The notes: generated by a model not told the origin, from the sequence alone. DNA of 64,000 nt from JAURVT01 sp049059935 (GCF_049059935.1 NZ_JBMGQR010000005.1:1-64000); one strand, 5' to 3'; positions 7,912 to 18,200 are shown, numbered from the stretch's first letter. Made by a program: numbers and translations.

Positions 7912-8540
7912 ATGGCCACGCAGCCGCACCACACCGCCCTCGACGACCTCTTCGGCATGGCCACCGGTGTGCTGCTCGCGACGGTGGGCCTGGCGCTGCT
8001 GGAGTCGGCCGACGCGGTCACCGGCGGCACGGCGGGCATCTCGCTGCTCCTGGCCCAGGCGACCGGCATCTCGCTCGGCGTCGTGCTGATGGTCGTCACG
8101 GTGCCGTTCCTGCTGCTCGCGGTCGCGACCAAGGGCGTCGCCTTCACCCTGCGCACCGCGGCGGCCGTCGGCGCCGTGTCCGCGCTCACCTACCTGCAGC
8201 CGCTGGTCGTGGACGCGGGCGCGTCGTCGCCGGTGTTCGCCGTGGCCTGCGGCAACCTGCTCGTCGGCGTCGGCATCCTGGTGCTGTTCCGCCACGGGTC
8301 GAGCCTCGGCGGCCTCAACGTCGTCGTGCTCGTCCTGCAGGAACGACTCGGCGTGAGCGCGGGCAAGGTGCAGATGGCCCTCGACGTCCTCATCGTCGCG
8401 GTCTCGCTGACCGTGGCACCGCCGGAGCGCGTGGCGCTGTCGGCGGCGGGCGTCGTCGTGCTCAACCTCGTGCTCGCCGTGAACCACAGGACCGACCGCT
8501 ACGTCGGCACCTCGGGCACGCGGCGCCGCGTGCCGGCCGC

Positions 8541-8544
<4 letters not shown>
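7912..8544 (+). CDS. YitT-family (DUF161) integral membrane protein
   Basis: A 210-residue very hydrophobic protein with about five or six transmembrane helices (roughly residues 14-30, 37-55, 58-76, 83-100, 106-125, 160-190). The motif GGTAGISLLLAQATG, a second G-S-L-G-G-L-N stretch and the overall layout match the YitT/DUF161 family. Substrate and mechanism of this family are unsettled. It ends tail-to-tail with the kinase gene, the two stops sharing CTAG. A GAF-EAL gene lies divergently upstream. No regulatory site is clear in the 177-bp upstream gap. Confidence 0.8.
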
Positions 8545-10085
<1,541 letters not shown>

Positions 10086-10149
10086 GGTGATCCTCCTGTT
10101 CCCCCGGCAGGTCGACGGCGCGACGGCAGGTCGCGCGACACCATTGTCG

Positions 10150-11118
10150 CTAGCGGGTGGTGACGGAGTCGAGCTGGACCGTGCCGAACGCGTCCGTGGC
10201 GGCCACGACGCGCACGCCGGCCAGGGCCAGCACCGCGCCGCTGCGCAGGTCGGTCCAGGCGTCCTGCCCCACCGGCTCGCCGTCCAGGGTGGTGCCGTTG
10301 GTGCTGCCGAGGTCCTTGACCTGCCACCGCGCCCCCTGGCGCCGGACGGCGAGGTGGCGGTACGACACCTCGGACTCCCCGAACCGCACGGGGCTCTCCG
10401 CGAGCCGTCCCAGCACGGCGCTGCCGCCGCTCACCACGGCCACGTCCGACCCGCGCTGCAGCCGCAGCTCGGGCGCGACGTCGACGGTCGGCGGGGCCTC
10501 GGACAGGTGGTGCACCGGCGGGAACCCGATGGTCGTCGGTGCCGGCGGCGCCACCCGCGGCGTCGGGACGGCGTGCAGCTGGGTCGCGGCGGTGCCCGAC
10601 ACCACGTCCCAGTCGAGCACGCGATGCTCGGCGGGGGCCGGCTCGTCGTCGGCCACGACCGCCGGCGCCGACCGGGCGGTGCCCCGGGCCGGCGGCACCC
10701 AGCCCGATCGCAGGCCGTGGTCGACGTCCACGATCACCGTCATGTCGGCCGGCAGCGACCAGCCCTCGCGCCGGGCGTGGGCCAGGTACAGCTTGGCGGC
10801 GTCCGCGCCGAGGCGGTCGACGTCGCCGTCGGGGTCCAGACGCTCCAGGTCCTCGGGCGCGACGCGGACCGTCAGCTCGCTGAAGGCCAGCTTCTCGCCG
10901 CTGGGCATCACCACGTGCTGGCCGACCAGGGCCCGCACGAACCGGCGGCGCAGCACGCCGGTCGAGCCGGTGGGGTAGGCGACGAGCTTGGCCGCGACCT
11001 CGGTGGCGGCGGCGCGCTTGCTGCCGGTGCCGAAGACGCTCTGCGCGACACGCAGCGCGACGACGACCACCGCGACGAAGCAGGCGACGATCAACAGGTT
11101 CTGCACCAGGGCGTTCAT
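10150..11118 (-). CDS. Membrane-anchored FHA-domain protein
   Basis: A 322-residue protein. An N-terminal hydrophobic segment (about residues 5-25, NLLIVACFVAVVVVAL) anchors it. A middle region (about 45-145) resembles the FhaA-type N-terminal domain (DUF3662): SGEKLAFSELTVRVAPEDLE and LYLAHARREGWSLPADMTV. The C-terminal FHA domain (about 215-310) has LGRLAESPVRFGESEVSYRH and KDLGSTNGTTLDG, with the conserved G-R, S-x-x-H and N-G residues that bind phosphothreonine. It precedes the kinase gene in the same direction, with a 64-base gap. It probably reads phosphorylation by that kinase (inference). ATG at 11118 is chosen over the upstream GTG. Confidence 0.85.
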   Translation of the reverse strand: MNALVQNLLIVACFVAVVVVALRVAQSVFGTGSKRAAATEVAAKLVAYPTGSTGVLRRRFVRALVGQHVVMPSGEKLAFSELTVRVAPEDLERLDPDGDVDRLGADAAKLYLAHARREGWSLPADMTVIVDVDHGLRSGWVPPARGTARSAPAVVADDEPAPAEHRVLDWDVVSGTAATQLHAVPTPRVAPPAPTTIGFPPVHHLSEAPPTVDVAPELRLQRGSDVAVVSGGSAVLGRLAESPVRFGESEVSYRHLAVRRQGARWQVKDLGSTNGTTLDGEPVGQDAWTDLRSGAVLALAGVRVVAATDAFGTVQLDSVTTR

Positions 11119-11159
11119 GGCATCATCCTGTGCGTCAGTCCGCGTGGGGTCGAGCCGGC

Positions 11160-11175
11160 GTGGAACACGTTCCAC
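11160..11175. promoter_or_regulatory. 16-bp inverted repeat between divergent genes
   Basis: GTGGAACACGTTCCAC has two perfect 7-base arms separated by 2 bases. It lies between the divergent FHA gene (start 11118) and the unknown gene at 11193, so a dimeric regulator could control both. No regulator gene is adjacent. Confidence 0.4.
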
Positions 11176-11192
11176 GAGGGGGTCTGCCGCCG

Positions 11193-11924
11193 GTGCTGCG
11201 CCTCGCCTGGTCCGACGGCGGACGCCGATCCGGCACGGCCACGCTCGAGCCCGGCTCCCGCCTCGTGCTCGCCCGCCGCATGAGCCTCCCGGAGGCCGAG
11301 CCGTTCGTGGTCGAGCGCATCGACGGCTCGACGTACGTCTTCGTGCGCCTGCCCTACGTGAGCGACCCGGCGCTCGTCGTCACCGCGACGGCGCACCAGC
11401 CCGTCGTCCACCGGGGCCAGCGGGCCAACGGCGCGATCGTCGAGCTGACGACGCCGTCGGGCGGGTCGAGCACGCCCGCCCCCGGCCAGCGGATCTCGCT
11501 GACCTCCAGCGGCAGCCGGGTCGAGCTGCGCTTCCCCGACCTCACGTTCGCCGTGGTCGTCGAGTTCGACCCGCCGGACGCGGACGCGGGCGGCACCGGC
11601 ACGCTGCAGCTCGGCCTGGACACCCTCGAGGCCGACGACACCTGGCTCGTCGCCGCGCTGGCCGTGGCCCTGTCCCCCGACCACGGCGTCGTGGCCCACG
11701 GCGACCTCAAGCGCGCGTACGCGCTGTGGCGCGGCATCGAGGTGCCGAGCGACGGCGCGTTCGACCGCAACCTGCTGCGGCCGGCGCTCGAGTCGCGCAC
11801 CGCCGAGCCACCCGGGCCGCGCCTGAACAAGATCGTGCTGCTCGTCGACCGCTGCCGTCGCACCTCGGAGTTCCCGCAGCGCCTCCTGCGCGACGTCCGC
11901 GAGCGGCTCGACCGGCTGCGGTGA
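11193..11924 (+). CDS. Uncharacterised protein divergent from the FHA/kinase pair
   Basis: A 243-residue soluble protein I cannot assign. The N-terminal half (about residues 1-125) is beta-rich, with VERIDGSTYVFVRLPY and RQ-N-G turns, reminiscent of FHA or other beta-sandwich domains but without clear G-R/S-x-x-H/N-G residues. The C-terminal ~110 residues (from DTWLVAALAVALSP to RLLRDVRERLDRLR) look helical and basic, perhaps a winged-helix. GTG at 11193 is preferred because GAGGGGG lies about 10 bases upstream; it converges with the aldehyde dehydrogenase gene after one base. Context suggests a role with the Ser/Thr kinase and FHA protein. Confidence 0.6.
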   Translation: MLRLAWSDGGRRSGTATLEPGSRLVLARRMSLPEAEPFVVERIDGSTYVFVRLPYVSDPALVVTATAHQPVVHRGQRANGAIVELTTPSGGSSTPAPGQRISLTSSGSRVELRFPDLTFAVVVEFDPPDADAGGTGTLQLGLDTLEADDTWLVAALAVALSPDHGVVAHGDLKRAYALWRGIEVPSDGAFDRNLLRPALESRTAEPPGPRLNKIVLLVDRCRRTSEFPQRLLRDVRERLDRLR

Positions 11925-11925
11925 C

Positions 11926-13413
11926 TCAGCCGAGCTGGAACGGGTCGCGCGTGCCGCCCGTCAGCTCGACCAGCACCGACTTGTTCTCGAGGTACTCGTT
12001 GACGGCCTCGACGCCGTTCTCGCGGCCGATGCCCGACAGCCCGAACCCGCCGAACGGCATGTTGGGCGTGACGACGCGGTAGGCGTTGATCCACACGGTC
12101 CCGGCGCGCAGGCGCGCGGCGACGCGGTGCGCCCGGTGCACGTCCTTGGTCCACACGGCGCCCGCCAGGCCGTAGGGGGTGTCGTTGGCCAGGCGCAGGG
12201 CCTCGTCCTCGTCGGTGAACGAGTACGCCGACAGCACCGGGCCGAACACCTCCTCCTTGACGATGGTGTTCTCCGGTCCGGCCAGCACCACCGTCGGCTC
12301 GACGAACAGCCCACCGAGCTCGGCGCTGGGCTCGCCACCGCAGGCGATGGTCGCGCCCTCGGCGCGCGCGCCGTCCAGGAACTCCAGCACCTTCTCGTAC
12401 TGCGGACGGTTGGCGACCGGCCCCATCTCGGTGTCGGCGTCGGTCGGGTCACCGAGCGTGATCGAGCGGGCCCGCTCGACCACCTTGGCGACGAGCTCGT
12501 CCTTGACGCTCTCGTGCACGATCAGGCGCGAGCCGGCCATGCAGGTCTGGCCGGTGGCCGCGAACACACCGGCGACCAGGCCGTTGGCCGCGGCGTCGAG
12601 GTCGGCGTCGGCGAAGACGATCTGCGGGCTCTTGCCGCCGAGCTCGAGGGTGATCTTGTTGATGTTGGCCACGGCGGCCTGCGCGACCTTGGCGCCGGTG
12701 GCCGTCGAGCCGGTGAAGGCGACCTTGTCGACGCCGCGGTGGCCCGCGAGCGCCTCGCCGGTGGAGCGGTCCCAGCCCGTCACCACGTTGAGCACGCCCG
12801 CAGGGAGCCCCGCCTCGTGCAGCACCTGGGCGAAGGCGACCGTCGAGGCCGGCGAGTGCTCCGACGGCTTGACCACCGCGGTGCACCCCGCCGCGAGCAG
12901 CGGGGCGAGCTTGAACGTGAGGAGCAGCAGCGGGCTGTTCCACGGGGTGATGCAGCCGACGACGCCCACCGGCTCGCGCACCGTGTAGCCGAAGTAGTTC
13001 GGGTTCACCGGCGGCACGGTGCGGCCCTCGAGCTTGTCGGCGAGCCCGGCGAAGTACCGGTACCAGCCGCCGAGGCCGAGCAGCTGGCCGCGCATCTCGC
13101 GCATCAGCTTGCCCGAGTCGCGCACCTCGAGCAGGGCGAGCCGCTCGGCGTTCTCGGTGATCGCGTCCGCGACCTTGTGCATGATCGCGGCTCGCTCGAA
13201 GCCGGTCTTGGAGCCCCACTCGCCGTCGAACGCGGCGCGGGCCGCGGCCACGGCGACGTCGACGTCCTCGGGGCCGCCGTCGGCCACCGTCGCCCACGGC
13301 GCGCCGGCGTACGGGTTCTGCGACTCGAAGGTGCGGCCCGAGATCGCGTCCACGCTCCGGCCGTCGATGAACAGCTGGAAGGTCTCGAGCCTCTCGGCGG
13401 TGCTGGCGGACAC
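11926..13413 (-). CDS. NAD(P)-dependent aldehyde dehydrogenase
   Basis: A 495-residue member of the classical ALDH superfamily, oxidising an aldehyde to the acid. Expected motifs are present: TPWNSPLLLL, KPSEHSPAS, FTGSTATG, the general-base glutamate in LELGGKSPQ, the nucleophilic cysteine in GQTCMAGSR, and KEEVFGPVLS. It resembles betaine/benzaldehyde-type ALDHs, but substrate cannot be fixed. The GTG start has AGGAG eight bases upstream. An AraC-family activator starts ~1.1 kb away on the same strand, and an alcohol dehydrogenase follows in the region, so an alcohol-to-acid oxidation route is plausible. Confidence 0.92.
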   Translation of the reverse strand: MSASTAERLETFQLFIDGRSVDAISGRTFESQNPYAGAPWATVADGGPEDVDVAVAAARAAFDGEWGSKTGFERAAIMHKVADAITENAERLALLEVRDSGKLMREMRGQLLGLGGWYRYFAGLADKLEGRTVPPVNPNYFGYTVREPVGVVGCITPWNSPLLLLTFKLAPLLAAGCTAVVKPSEHSPASTVAFAQVLHEAGLPAGVLNVVTGWDRSTGEALAGHRGVDKVAFTGSTATGAKVAQAAVANINKITLELGGKSPQIVFADADLDAAANGLVAGVFAATGQTCMAGSRLIVHESVKDELVAKVVERARSITLGDPTDADTEMGPVANRPQYEKVLEFLDGARAEGATIACGGEPSAELGGLFVEPTVVLAGPENTIVKEEVFGPVLSAYSFTDEDEALRLANDTPYGLAGAVWTKDVHRAHRVAARLRAGTVWINAYRVVTPNMPFGGFGLSGIGRENGVEAVNEYLENKSVLVELTGGTRDPFQLG

Positions 13414-13541
13414 GGCGGTCTCCTGTCGTCGGCGGGGACGCCGCCGGCGCGCGGACGTCCTCCGCCGACGCTAGGAGGCCGTCGTCGCCTGGGCTATCCG
13501 CTGCGTGCCCACCGAGGTCCGCTCAGCGCAGCGCTCCCGCG

Positions 13542-14516
13542 TCAGCGGGCCAGGGTGGCGCTGGGCAGCTCGTCGAACTGCTCGCGGTACTGCTGGGCGA
13601 ACCGCGACTGGTGGAAGAACCCCCACCGCGTCGCGACGTCGGTGACGCGCGACTCCTGCGGGTCGCTGCGGAGTAGCTCGGCCCGGACTCGGCCCAGCCG
13701 GACCCGCCGGACGTAGGCCATGGGCGACTCGCCCAGGTGCTGCTGGAACGAGGCGTGCAGGGTGCGGACGCTGACGCAGCCGACGCGCGCGAGCAGCTCG
13801 GGGGTGAGCTCGTCGTCGGCGTGGTCCTCGACGTAGCGCACGACCGGTGCGAGGCGTCCCAGCCGCCTGGCGTCCTCGCGGCCGAGGAGCGCGTCGGAGT
13901 ACTGGTGGCGCCCCGCGCGCAGCAGCGACGTGAGGACGTACGCGTCGAGCTGGGCGCGGGCCAGCGGCACGTCGCGCACCCCGCCCGGGCGCTCGAGCTC
14001 GGTGGCCAGGAACTCCACCGCGCGGAGCAGCGCCGCGCCGGCGTCGGAGGACAGGTCGAGCCCGAAGTCGAAGTCGACGACGTCGACCACGGGGCGTCCG
14101 ATCAGGTCGGACAGGTGCGACTCCAGGCTGCTGCGCGACACCTTGAGGATCAGCTGCTCGGCGTCGGGCGACCACCGCACGGTGTTGGCCTGCTGGGGGT
14201 TGAGGACCAGGCCACGTCGCTGGGCCGGGGTGTGCTCGCGCGTCCCGTCGCTGCGCGACGCCCACGTGGCGCCGGTCATCTGGAGGTTCACGTGGTACCA
14301 CTGCTCGGCCGCGGGCATCCGCAGCTCGGTCTCGGCCTGGTACGTCAGGTAGCCCAGCGTCAGGCAGCGGTCCTCGGTGGCGTTGAGGCGCATGTCCATC
14401 GCGTCCTCGGGGCCGTCGAGCTCGTGCGGCAGATAGACGCGGGTGACGGCGTCCCGGGCCTCCTCCAGGCTGCGCGTCGCCATCACCGGGTCGGAAGCGA
14501 GGTACTCCGTCGTCAT
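13542..14516 (-). CDS. AraC-family transcriptional regulator
   Basis: A 324-residue regulator. The C-terminal ~100 residues contain two helix-turn-helices: LARVGCVSVRTLHASFQQHLGE, then YVRRVRLGRVRAELLRSD and VTDVATRWGFFHQSRFAQQY, all typical of AraC/XylS. The N-terminal ~190 residues form an AraC-binding-like (FeaR/NphR type) effector domain. The ATG has GAGGAGGAA upstream. The gene is upstream of and co-directional with the aldehyde dehydrogenase (128-base gap), its most likely target. This subfamily often controls aromatic or phenolic degradation; the inducer is unknown. Confidence 0.88.
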   Translation of the reverse strand: MTTEYLASDPVMATRSLEEARDAVTRVYLPHELDGPEDAMDMRLNATEDRCLTLGYLTYQAETELRMPAAEQWYHVNLQMTGATWASRSDGTREHTPAQRRGLVLNPQQANTVRWSPDAEQLILKVSRSSLESHLSDLIGRPVVDVVDFDFGLDLSSDAGAALLRAVEFLATELERPGGVRDVPLARAQLDAYVLTSLLRAGRHQYSDALLGREDARRLGRLAPVVRYVEDHADDELTPELLARVGCVSVRTLHASFQQHLGESPMAYVRRVRLGRVRAELLRSDPQESRVTDVATRWGFFHQSRFAQQYREQFDELPSATLAR

Positions 14517-14538
14517 CTGCGGGTTTCCTCCTCGAGAC

Positions 14539-14554
14539 CGTGACGCTCGTCACG
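14539..14554. promoter_or_regulatory. 16-bp inverted repeat upstream of the AraC gene
   Basis: CGTGACGCTCGTCACG has 7-base arms with a 2-base spacer. It lies 22 bases before the AraC-family start, between that gene and the divergent SCO6745-like gene. A repressor or autoregulatory site is plausible; nothing more can be said. Confidence 0.3.
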
Positions 14555-14698
14555 AACCTTAGCCAACCGGACCACGCGGCGCGGGTCGGACCGGGCGACC
14601 GCTGCTGCGGTATCCGGCCTGTGCACCCCGTCAGCCGTTGACTGCACAATCGTGTCCCGACCCTGGCGTCCACGGGGCCCCGCGGGCACCATCTGGCC

Positions 14699-15598
14699 AT
14701 GGACTACGCCGAGGCCCGCACCGCCTTCTTCGCCGACCGCACCGGGGAGACCCGTTCCCTGGACTGGACCACCCCCGCCCGGAGCCTGCGCGACGCCATC
14801 GAGCCGCTCGCCACGATCTGCTTCTGGAGCGAGCCCGCGTACGACGCGTACGCCGGCCTCGGCCTGGACTTCCTGCAGGGCTACGTCTACGGCCGCGGCT
14901 CCGTGCTGGGCGAGGCCGAGCCGCAGGTCGTCGCCGCGGCGTTCGGCGTCTTCGAGCCGGGCCTGGTCGTCGAGGTGTTCACCTCCGGCCTGGAGGCGGT
15001 GGGCGTCGCGGAGATGCGTGCGGCCAAGGAGCGCGGCTCGATCGAGGCGCTGCGCGAGTGCATCGGCGAGCCGGACGACCTCGCGGACGTGGTCGCGGTG
15101 CTGCGACGCGCAACCGACGCCGCGAGCCCCACGGGGCGGGCCCTGCACGCCGGGCTCACCTCGCTGCCGTGGCCCGACGACCTCGTGGGACAGCTGTGGC
15201 ACGCGTGCTCGATCCTGCGCGAGCACCGCGGCGACGGGCACCTGGCCGCGCTGGTCGCCGCCGGCCTCGACGGTGTCCAGGCCAACCAGCTCACCGAGCT
15301 CTGGGTCGGGTGGGAGCCCCTGGCGTACACCGGCTCGCGGGCCTGGAGCCCCGAGGCCATGGAGGCCGGGATTACGGCGCTCGAGGCACGGGGGCTCGTC
15401 GCGGACGGCGGGCTCACCGCGGCCGGTGTCGAGCTGCGCGAGGAGCTGGAGCGGGCCACGGACCGGTCGGTGCAGCCGGTGGTCGACGCGCTCGGCGACG
15501 ACCTCGTCCCGGTGGTCGAGCGCCTCGACGCGTGGGCCTTGCAGGTGGTCGAGCGGGGCTGGTTCCCGCCCGACCCCTACAAGCGGGCCGCGGGCTGA
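14699..15598 (+). CDS. SCO6745-family helical protein
   Basis: A 299-residue, mainly helical, soluble protein resembling the actinobacterial SCO6745 family, named after its Streptomyces member. Visible landmarks are ICFWSEPAYDAYAGLGL, a G-R-G-S-V-L-G turn, ALHAGLTSLPWPDD, and a C-terminal winged-helix-like part (GSRAWSPEAMEAGITALEARG, then LTAAGVELREELERATD). No catalytic motif is recognised. It is alone on the plus strand between the AraC gene and the alcohol dehydrogenase, so the neighbours say little. A DNA-binding or ligand-binding role is possible. Confidence 0.7.
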   Translation: MDYAEARTAFFADRTGETRSLDWTTPARSLRDAIEPLATICFWSEPAYDAYAGLGLDFLQGYVYGRGSVLGEAEPQVVAAAFGVFEPGLVVEVFTSGLEAVGVAEMRAAKERGSIEALRECIGEPDDLADVVAVLRRATDAASPTGRALHAGLTSLPWPDDLVGQLWHACSILREHRGDGHLAALVAAGLDGVQANQLTELWVGWEPLAYTGSRAWSPEAMEAGITALEARGLVADGGLTAAGVELREELERATDRSVQPVVDALGDDLVPVVERLDAWALQVVERGWFPPDPYKRAAG

Positions 15599-15609
15599 CG
15601 GCGCGGCCC

Positions 15610-16629
15610 CTAGGGGCTGACGACCACCTTGATCGCGCCGTCGGACTTCGACGACGCGACGTCGAAGGCCTCGACGACCTGGTCGAGCGAGAACCGGTGC
15701 GTCACCAGCGGGTCGAGGTCGAACCGGCCGCTGCGCACCAGCTCCAGGCTGCGCTCGTACTGCCCGCGTCCGCCGTTGCCGCCGATGCCGAACACCGTCA
15801 GCGTTTTGGCCATGATGGGGATGACGGGCAGCGGCGGCAGGTCGTTCGCCCAGCCGATGTGGGCGACCTTGCCCTCCTTGCGCACCAGCTCGAGCACCAT
15901 CGCCGACGACGACGGGAACCCCGACGTCTCGATGACGATGTCGGCGCCCACGCCGTCGGTCAGGTCGAGGACGGCCTGCGCCACGTCGGTCTTGGTCACG
16001 TCGAGGCAGTCGGTCGCGCCGTAGGCGCGCGACACCTCGAACGGCGCCTCGCGGGCGTCGGTGACGATCAGCCGACCGGCTCCCGACAGCGCGCACAGCC
16101 GCGTCAGCGCCAGGCCGATCGGTCCCTGCCCGAGGACGACGACCGTCTCGCCGAGCATGATGTTCAGCCGGTCGACGGTGTTCAGGCCGACCGCGAGCGG
16201 CTCGAGCAGCGAGGCCTGCCACGCCTCGACGCCCTCGGGCCGGGGCACCAGGCTCACCTGCGGCACGGTGACCTTCTCGGTCAGGCAGCCGTCGGACCAC
16301 AGGCCGATCAGCTTCTTCTTCTTGCAGTCGGCCAGCTTGCCCGCGCGGCAGACGTCGCACTCCTCGCACGGCAGCGAGGGCTTGACCGCGAACGGCTGCC
16401 CGATCAGCTCGGTGGGCACGCCCTCGCCGACGGACTCGACGCGGCCGGCGAAGTCGTGGCCCGGCACCCGCGGGAACGGCGTGTCGATGCGTCCGTCGTA
16501 CTGGTGCACGTCGGTCCCGCACAAGGAGGCCGACTCGACCTTCACCACGACCCAGCCGGGTCGTGCCTCGGGCTCGGGGCGGTCCTGCAGCTCGACCTGC
16601 TCGATCCCGGTCAGCACTGCTGCACGCAT
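15610..16629 (-). CDS. Zinc-dependent medium-chain alcohol dehydrogenase
   Basis: A 339-residue MDR-superfamily enzyme. Catalytic zinc ligands are Cys37 (SLCGTDVH) and His58 in PGHDFAG, with Asp59 where Glu is common. The structural zinc lobe C-x2-C-x2-C-x7-C is intact (residues ~88-102). The coenzyme domain has VVLGQGPIG. It resembles sorbitol/threonine dehydrogenase-like enzymes more than classic ethanol dehydrogenases. The DinB-like gene ends one base upstream, so the two are co-transcribed. Substrate is unknown. Confidence 0.9.
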   Translation of the reverse strand: MRAAVLTGIEQVELQDRPEPEARPGWVVVKVESASLCGTDVHQYDGRIDTPFPRVPGHDFAGRVESVGEGVPTELIGQPFAVKPSLPCEECDVCRAGKLADCKKKKLIGLWSDGCLTEKVTVPQVSLVPRPEGVEAWQASLLEPLAVGLNTVDRLNIMLGETVVVLGQGPIGLALTRLCALSGAGRLIVTDAREAPFEVSRAYGATDCLDVTKTDVAQAVLDLTDGVGADIVIETSGFPSSSAMVLELVRKEGKVAHIGWANDLPPLPVIPIMAKTLTVFGIGGNGGRGQYERSLELVRSGRFDLDPLVTHRFSLDQVVEAFDVASSKSDGAIKVVVSP

Positions 16630-16630
16630 C

Positions 16631-17131
16631 TCAGATCCCCTCCGGCCCGAACTCGCGGTCGCGCATGATCTCGAACGCCTGGTCGGTGTGACCGGCGGCG
16701 TGCCCGATGATCAGCGGCGTCCACTCCTCGACGGTCATGGTGCCGAGGTCGGGGATCGTGACGGTGCGCGCGAGCACCTCGGGCGAGATGGCGGCCGCGG
16801 CGGTGGCGAGCGTGCGGCGGGTGCTGGCGAGCTGCTTGCGGGCGAGCTCGACCGTCGGCGGCGGGTAGCCGACCATGTCGTGGCCGACCTCCTCGCGGAA
16901 GAAGAAGTCCAGGTCCGGGTCGGACTCGAGCCGCTTGATGTCACCGAGCCACAGGATCGAGCACATGTTGATGTGCGAGCAGACCTTGGCCACCGTCCAG
17001 CCGCCGTCGCGGTGGGCGCGGTGGAGGTCGCCGTCGTCGATCTGCGCGAGCGCGTCGTCGAGCCGGCCGAGGGCGACGTCGGCGTCGTCCACCGCCGTCC
17101 GGATGGCCTCGGGCACCTGCTGGTCTGACAT
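16631..17131 (-). CDS. DinB/maleylpyruvate isomerase-like metal-binding protein
   Basis: A 166-residue four-helix protein of the DinB/MDMPI type. The likely metal-binding histidines are in KVCSHINM (helix 2) and IIGHAAGHTDQAF (helix 4), matching the family's three-histidine site. In actinobacteria such proteins include mycothiol-dependent enzymes. The ATG has AAGGAG seven bases upstream and begins a two-gene operon with the zinc alcohol dehydrogenase (1-base gap). A role in thiol-dependent detoxification or isomerisation with that enzyme is possible but unproven. Confidence 0.78.
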   Translation of the reverse strand: MSDQQVPEAIRTAVDDADVALGRLDDALAQIDDGDLHRAHRDGGWTVAKVCSHINMCSILWLGDIKRLESDPDLDFFFREEVGHDMVGYPPPTVELARKQLASTRRTLATAAAAISPEVLARTVTIPDLGTMTVEEWTPLIIGHAAGHTDQAFEIMRDREFGPEGI

Positions 17132-17401
17132 GTCCACGCTCCTTGTGGGTCGGCGCGGGCGGAGAGGTCCCCACCCGCTCAGAGCGTCGCCGATGCCGCG
17201 GCCCGTCGATATCCCTCCACCGCACGGGCGTGTCCGCTGAGTGCGCTGAGGCCGGCCGTAGGGAAAAATCGACGACGGATCTGGACGGGACCGACCGCAG
17301 GTCCGACAGGAGGACAGACGCCATGTAGCGGCCACCGTACGAACGACCCCGGTTGCTCTGCGGAGAGATTCTTCGACGCGCAGCGCCGCTAACCTATTTG
17401 C
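17132..17401. other. Gene-free gap with an orphan start and stop
   Basis: This 270-bp stretch separates the DinB operon from the HNH-like gene. It is still G+C-rich up to about 17380. It contains a strong ribosome site AGGAGG (17308-17313) nine bases before an ATG (17323) that is followed at once by TAG. No protein-coding gene is convincing. It may be the 5' remnant of a gene removed when the neighbouring low-G+C segment arrived. Confidence 0.5.
17390..17401 (+). promoter_or_regulatory. Putative -10 element for a leaderless HNH-like mRNA
   Basis: TAACCT (17390-17395) fits TAnnnT and lies six bases before the ATG at 17402, with no Shine-Dalgarno sequence. This spacing is typical of leaderless transcription in actinobacteria. 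No good -35 box is visible. Confidence 0.35.
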
Positions 17402-18163
17402 ATGTCCGATGGTCTCGTCCGTTGCATCTGGTGCGGCGATCCTGCGACCACCCGAGAGCACAGGTTCAAGAAGACACAGTTGAATCGCATGCTCCAGGAA
17501 AGCAGTCACCTCATTTTTGAAGGAGGAGACCATCCGACGCGAATCAACGGGGCAAGGGCTTCCGCTATGAAATTTCCGATGAGCCTGTGCGCAACATGCA
17601 ACAACGTTCGCAGCCAGCCCTTCGATCAGGCTTACGACGATTTCGCCGCGTTTGTCTGGGACAACCCCGAGTATTTCAGAGCGGCGGCGATTGACTGGGC
17701 CTCGGTTCTTGCTGGAGGGATCGAGAGGGCGAGTGACCTTTGCGCCTACTACGTCAAGAACTTCATGTGCCGTATTGCTGAGACCGGCCACTCCGTGCCC
17801 ACGGAACTAGTTGACTTCTTGAATCGCGAGGGGCCGATGCCGAACGCGACCATAGTTCCCTATAAAGATTTCACGGGATACGACACGTGGCGCGCCTTGG
17901 GTTTGTCAGCACATGGGAGCCAACACCCTTATGCTAATCGAATGTTCTCGCCCCACCTGACGGGCGATCGCCCGCTAGACGCATTCGTGTGCGAGTTGCA
18001 GGACGGCCCTGTTGGAGTCATGTTCTGGTGGGACCGACATACTGAAACGGGAATAAACTCGTTCTTCCAGGACCGTGCGCCGCTCAGGGACCGCCGCGAT
18101 CTCCCATATCCAGAATTGCATGAACCCTACTGGGCTACCTACACCCACTTGGGCGGGCAATAG
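17402..18163 (+). CDS. HNH-like zinc-motif protein, probably horizontally acquired
   Basis: A 253-residue protein with two zinc knuckles: CIWCGDPATTREHRFKK (residues 8-24) and LCATCNNVRSQPFDQAYDDF (about 61-80). The C-x2-C, E-H, C-x2-C-N-N pattern is that of HNH-type nuclease folds, although the last histidine is replaced. The remainder matches nothing I know. Its codon use is clearly different (TCA, GCA, ATA, TTG and AAT occur freely) and its G+C is much lower than the neighbours. It sits alone beside the 3' end of tRNA-Pro, a common integration position. A restriction/defence or mobile-element remnant is plausible; function is unknown. Confidence 0.75.
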   Translation: MSDGLVRCIWCGDPATTREHRFKKTQLNRMLQESSHLIFEGGDHPTRINGARASAMKFPMSLCATCNNVRSQPFDQAYDDFAAFVWDNPEYFRAAAIDWASVLAGGIERASDLCAYYVKNFMCRIAETGHSVPTELVDFLNREGPMPNATIVPYKDFTGYDTWRALGLSAHGSQHPYANRMFSPHLTGDRPLDAFVCELQDGPVGVMFWWDRHTETGINSFFQDRAPLRDRRDLPYPELHEPYWATYTHLGGQ

Positions 18164-18200
18164 ACCCTTCAAATAGGGCCGCAGAGGACTGAGCTTCCAG

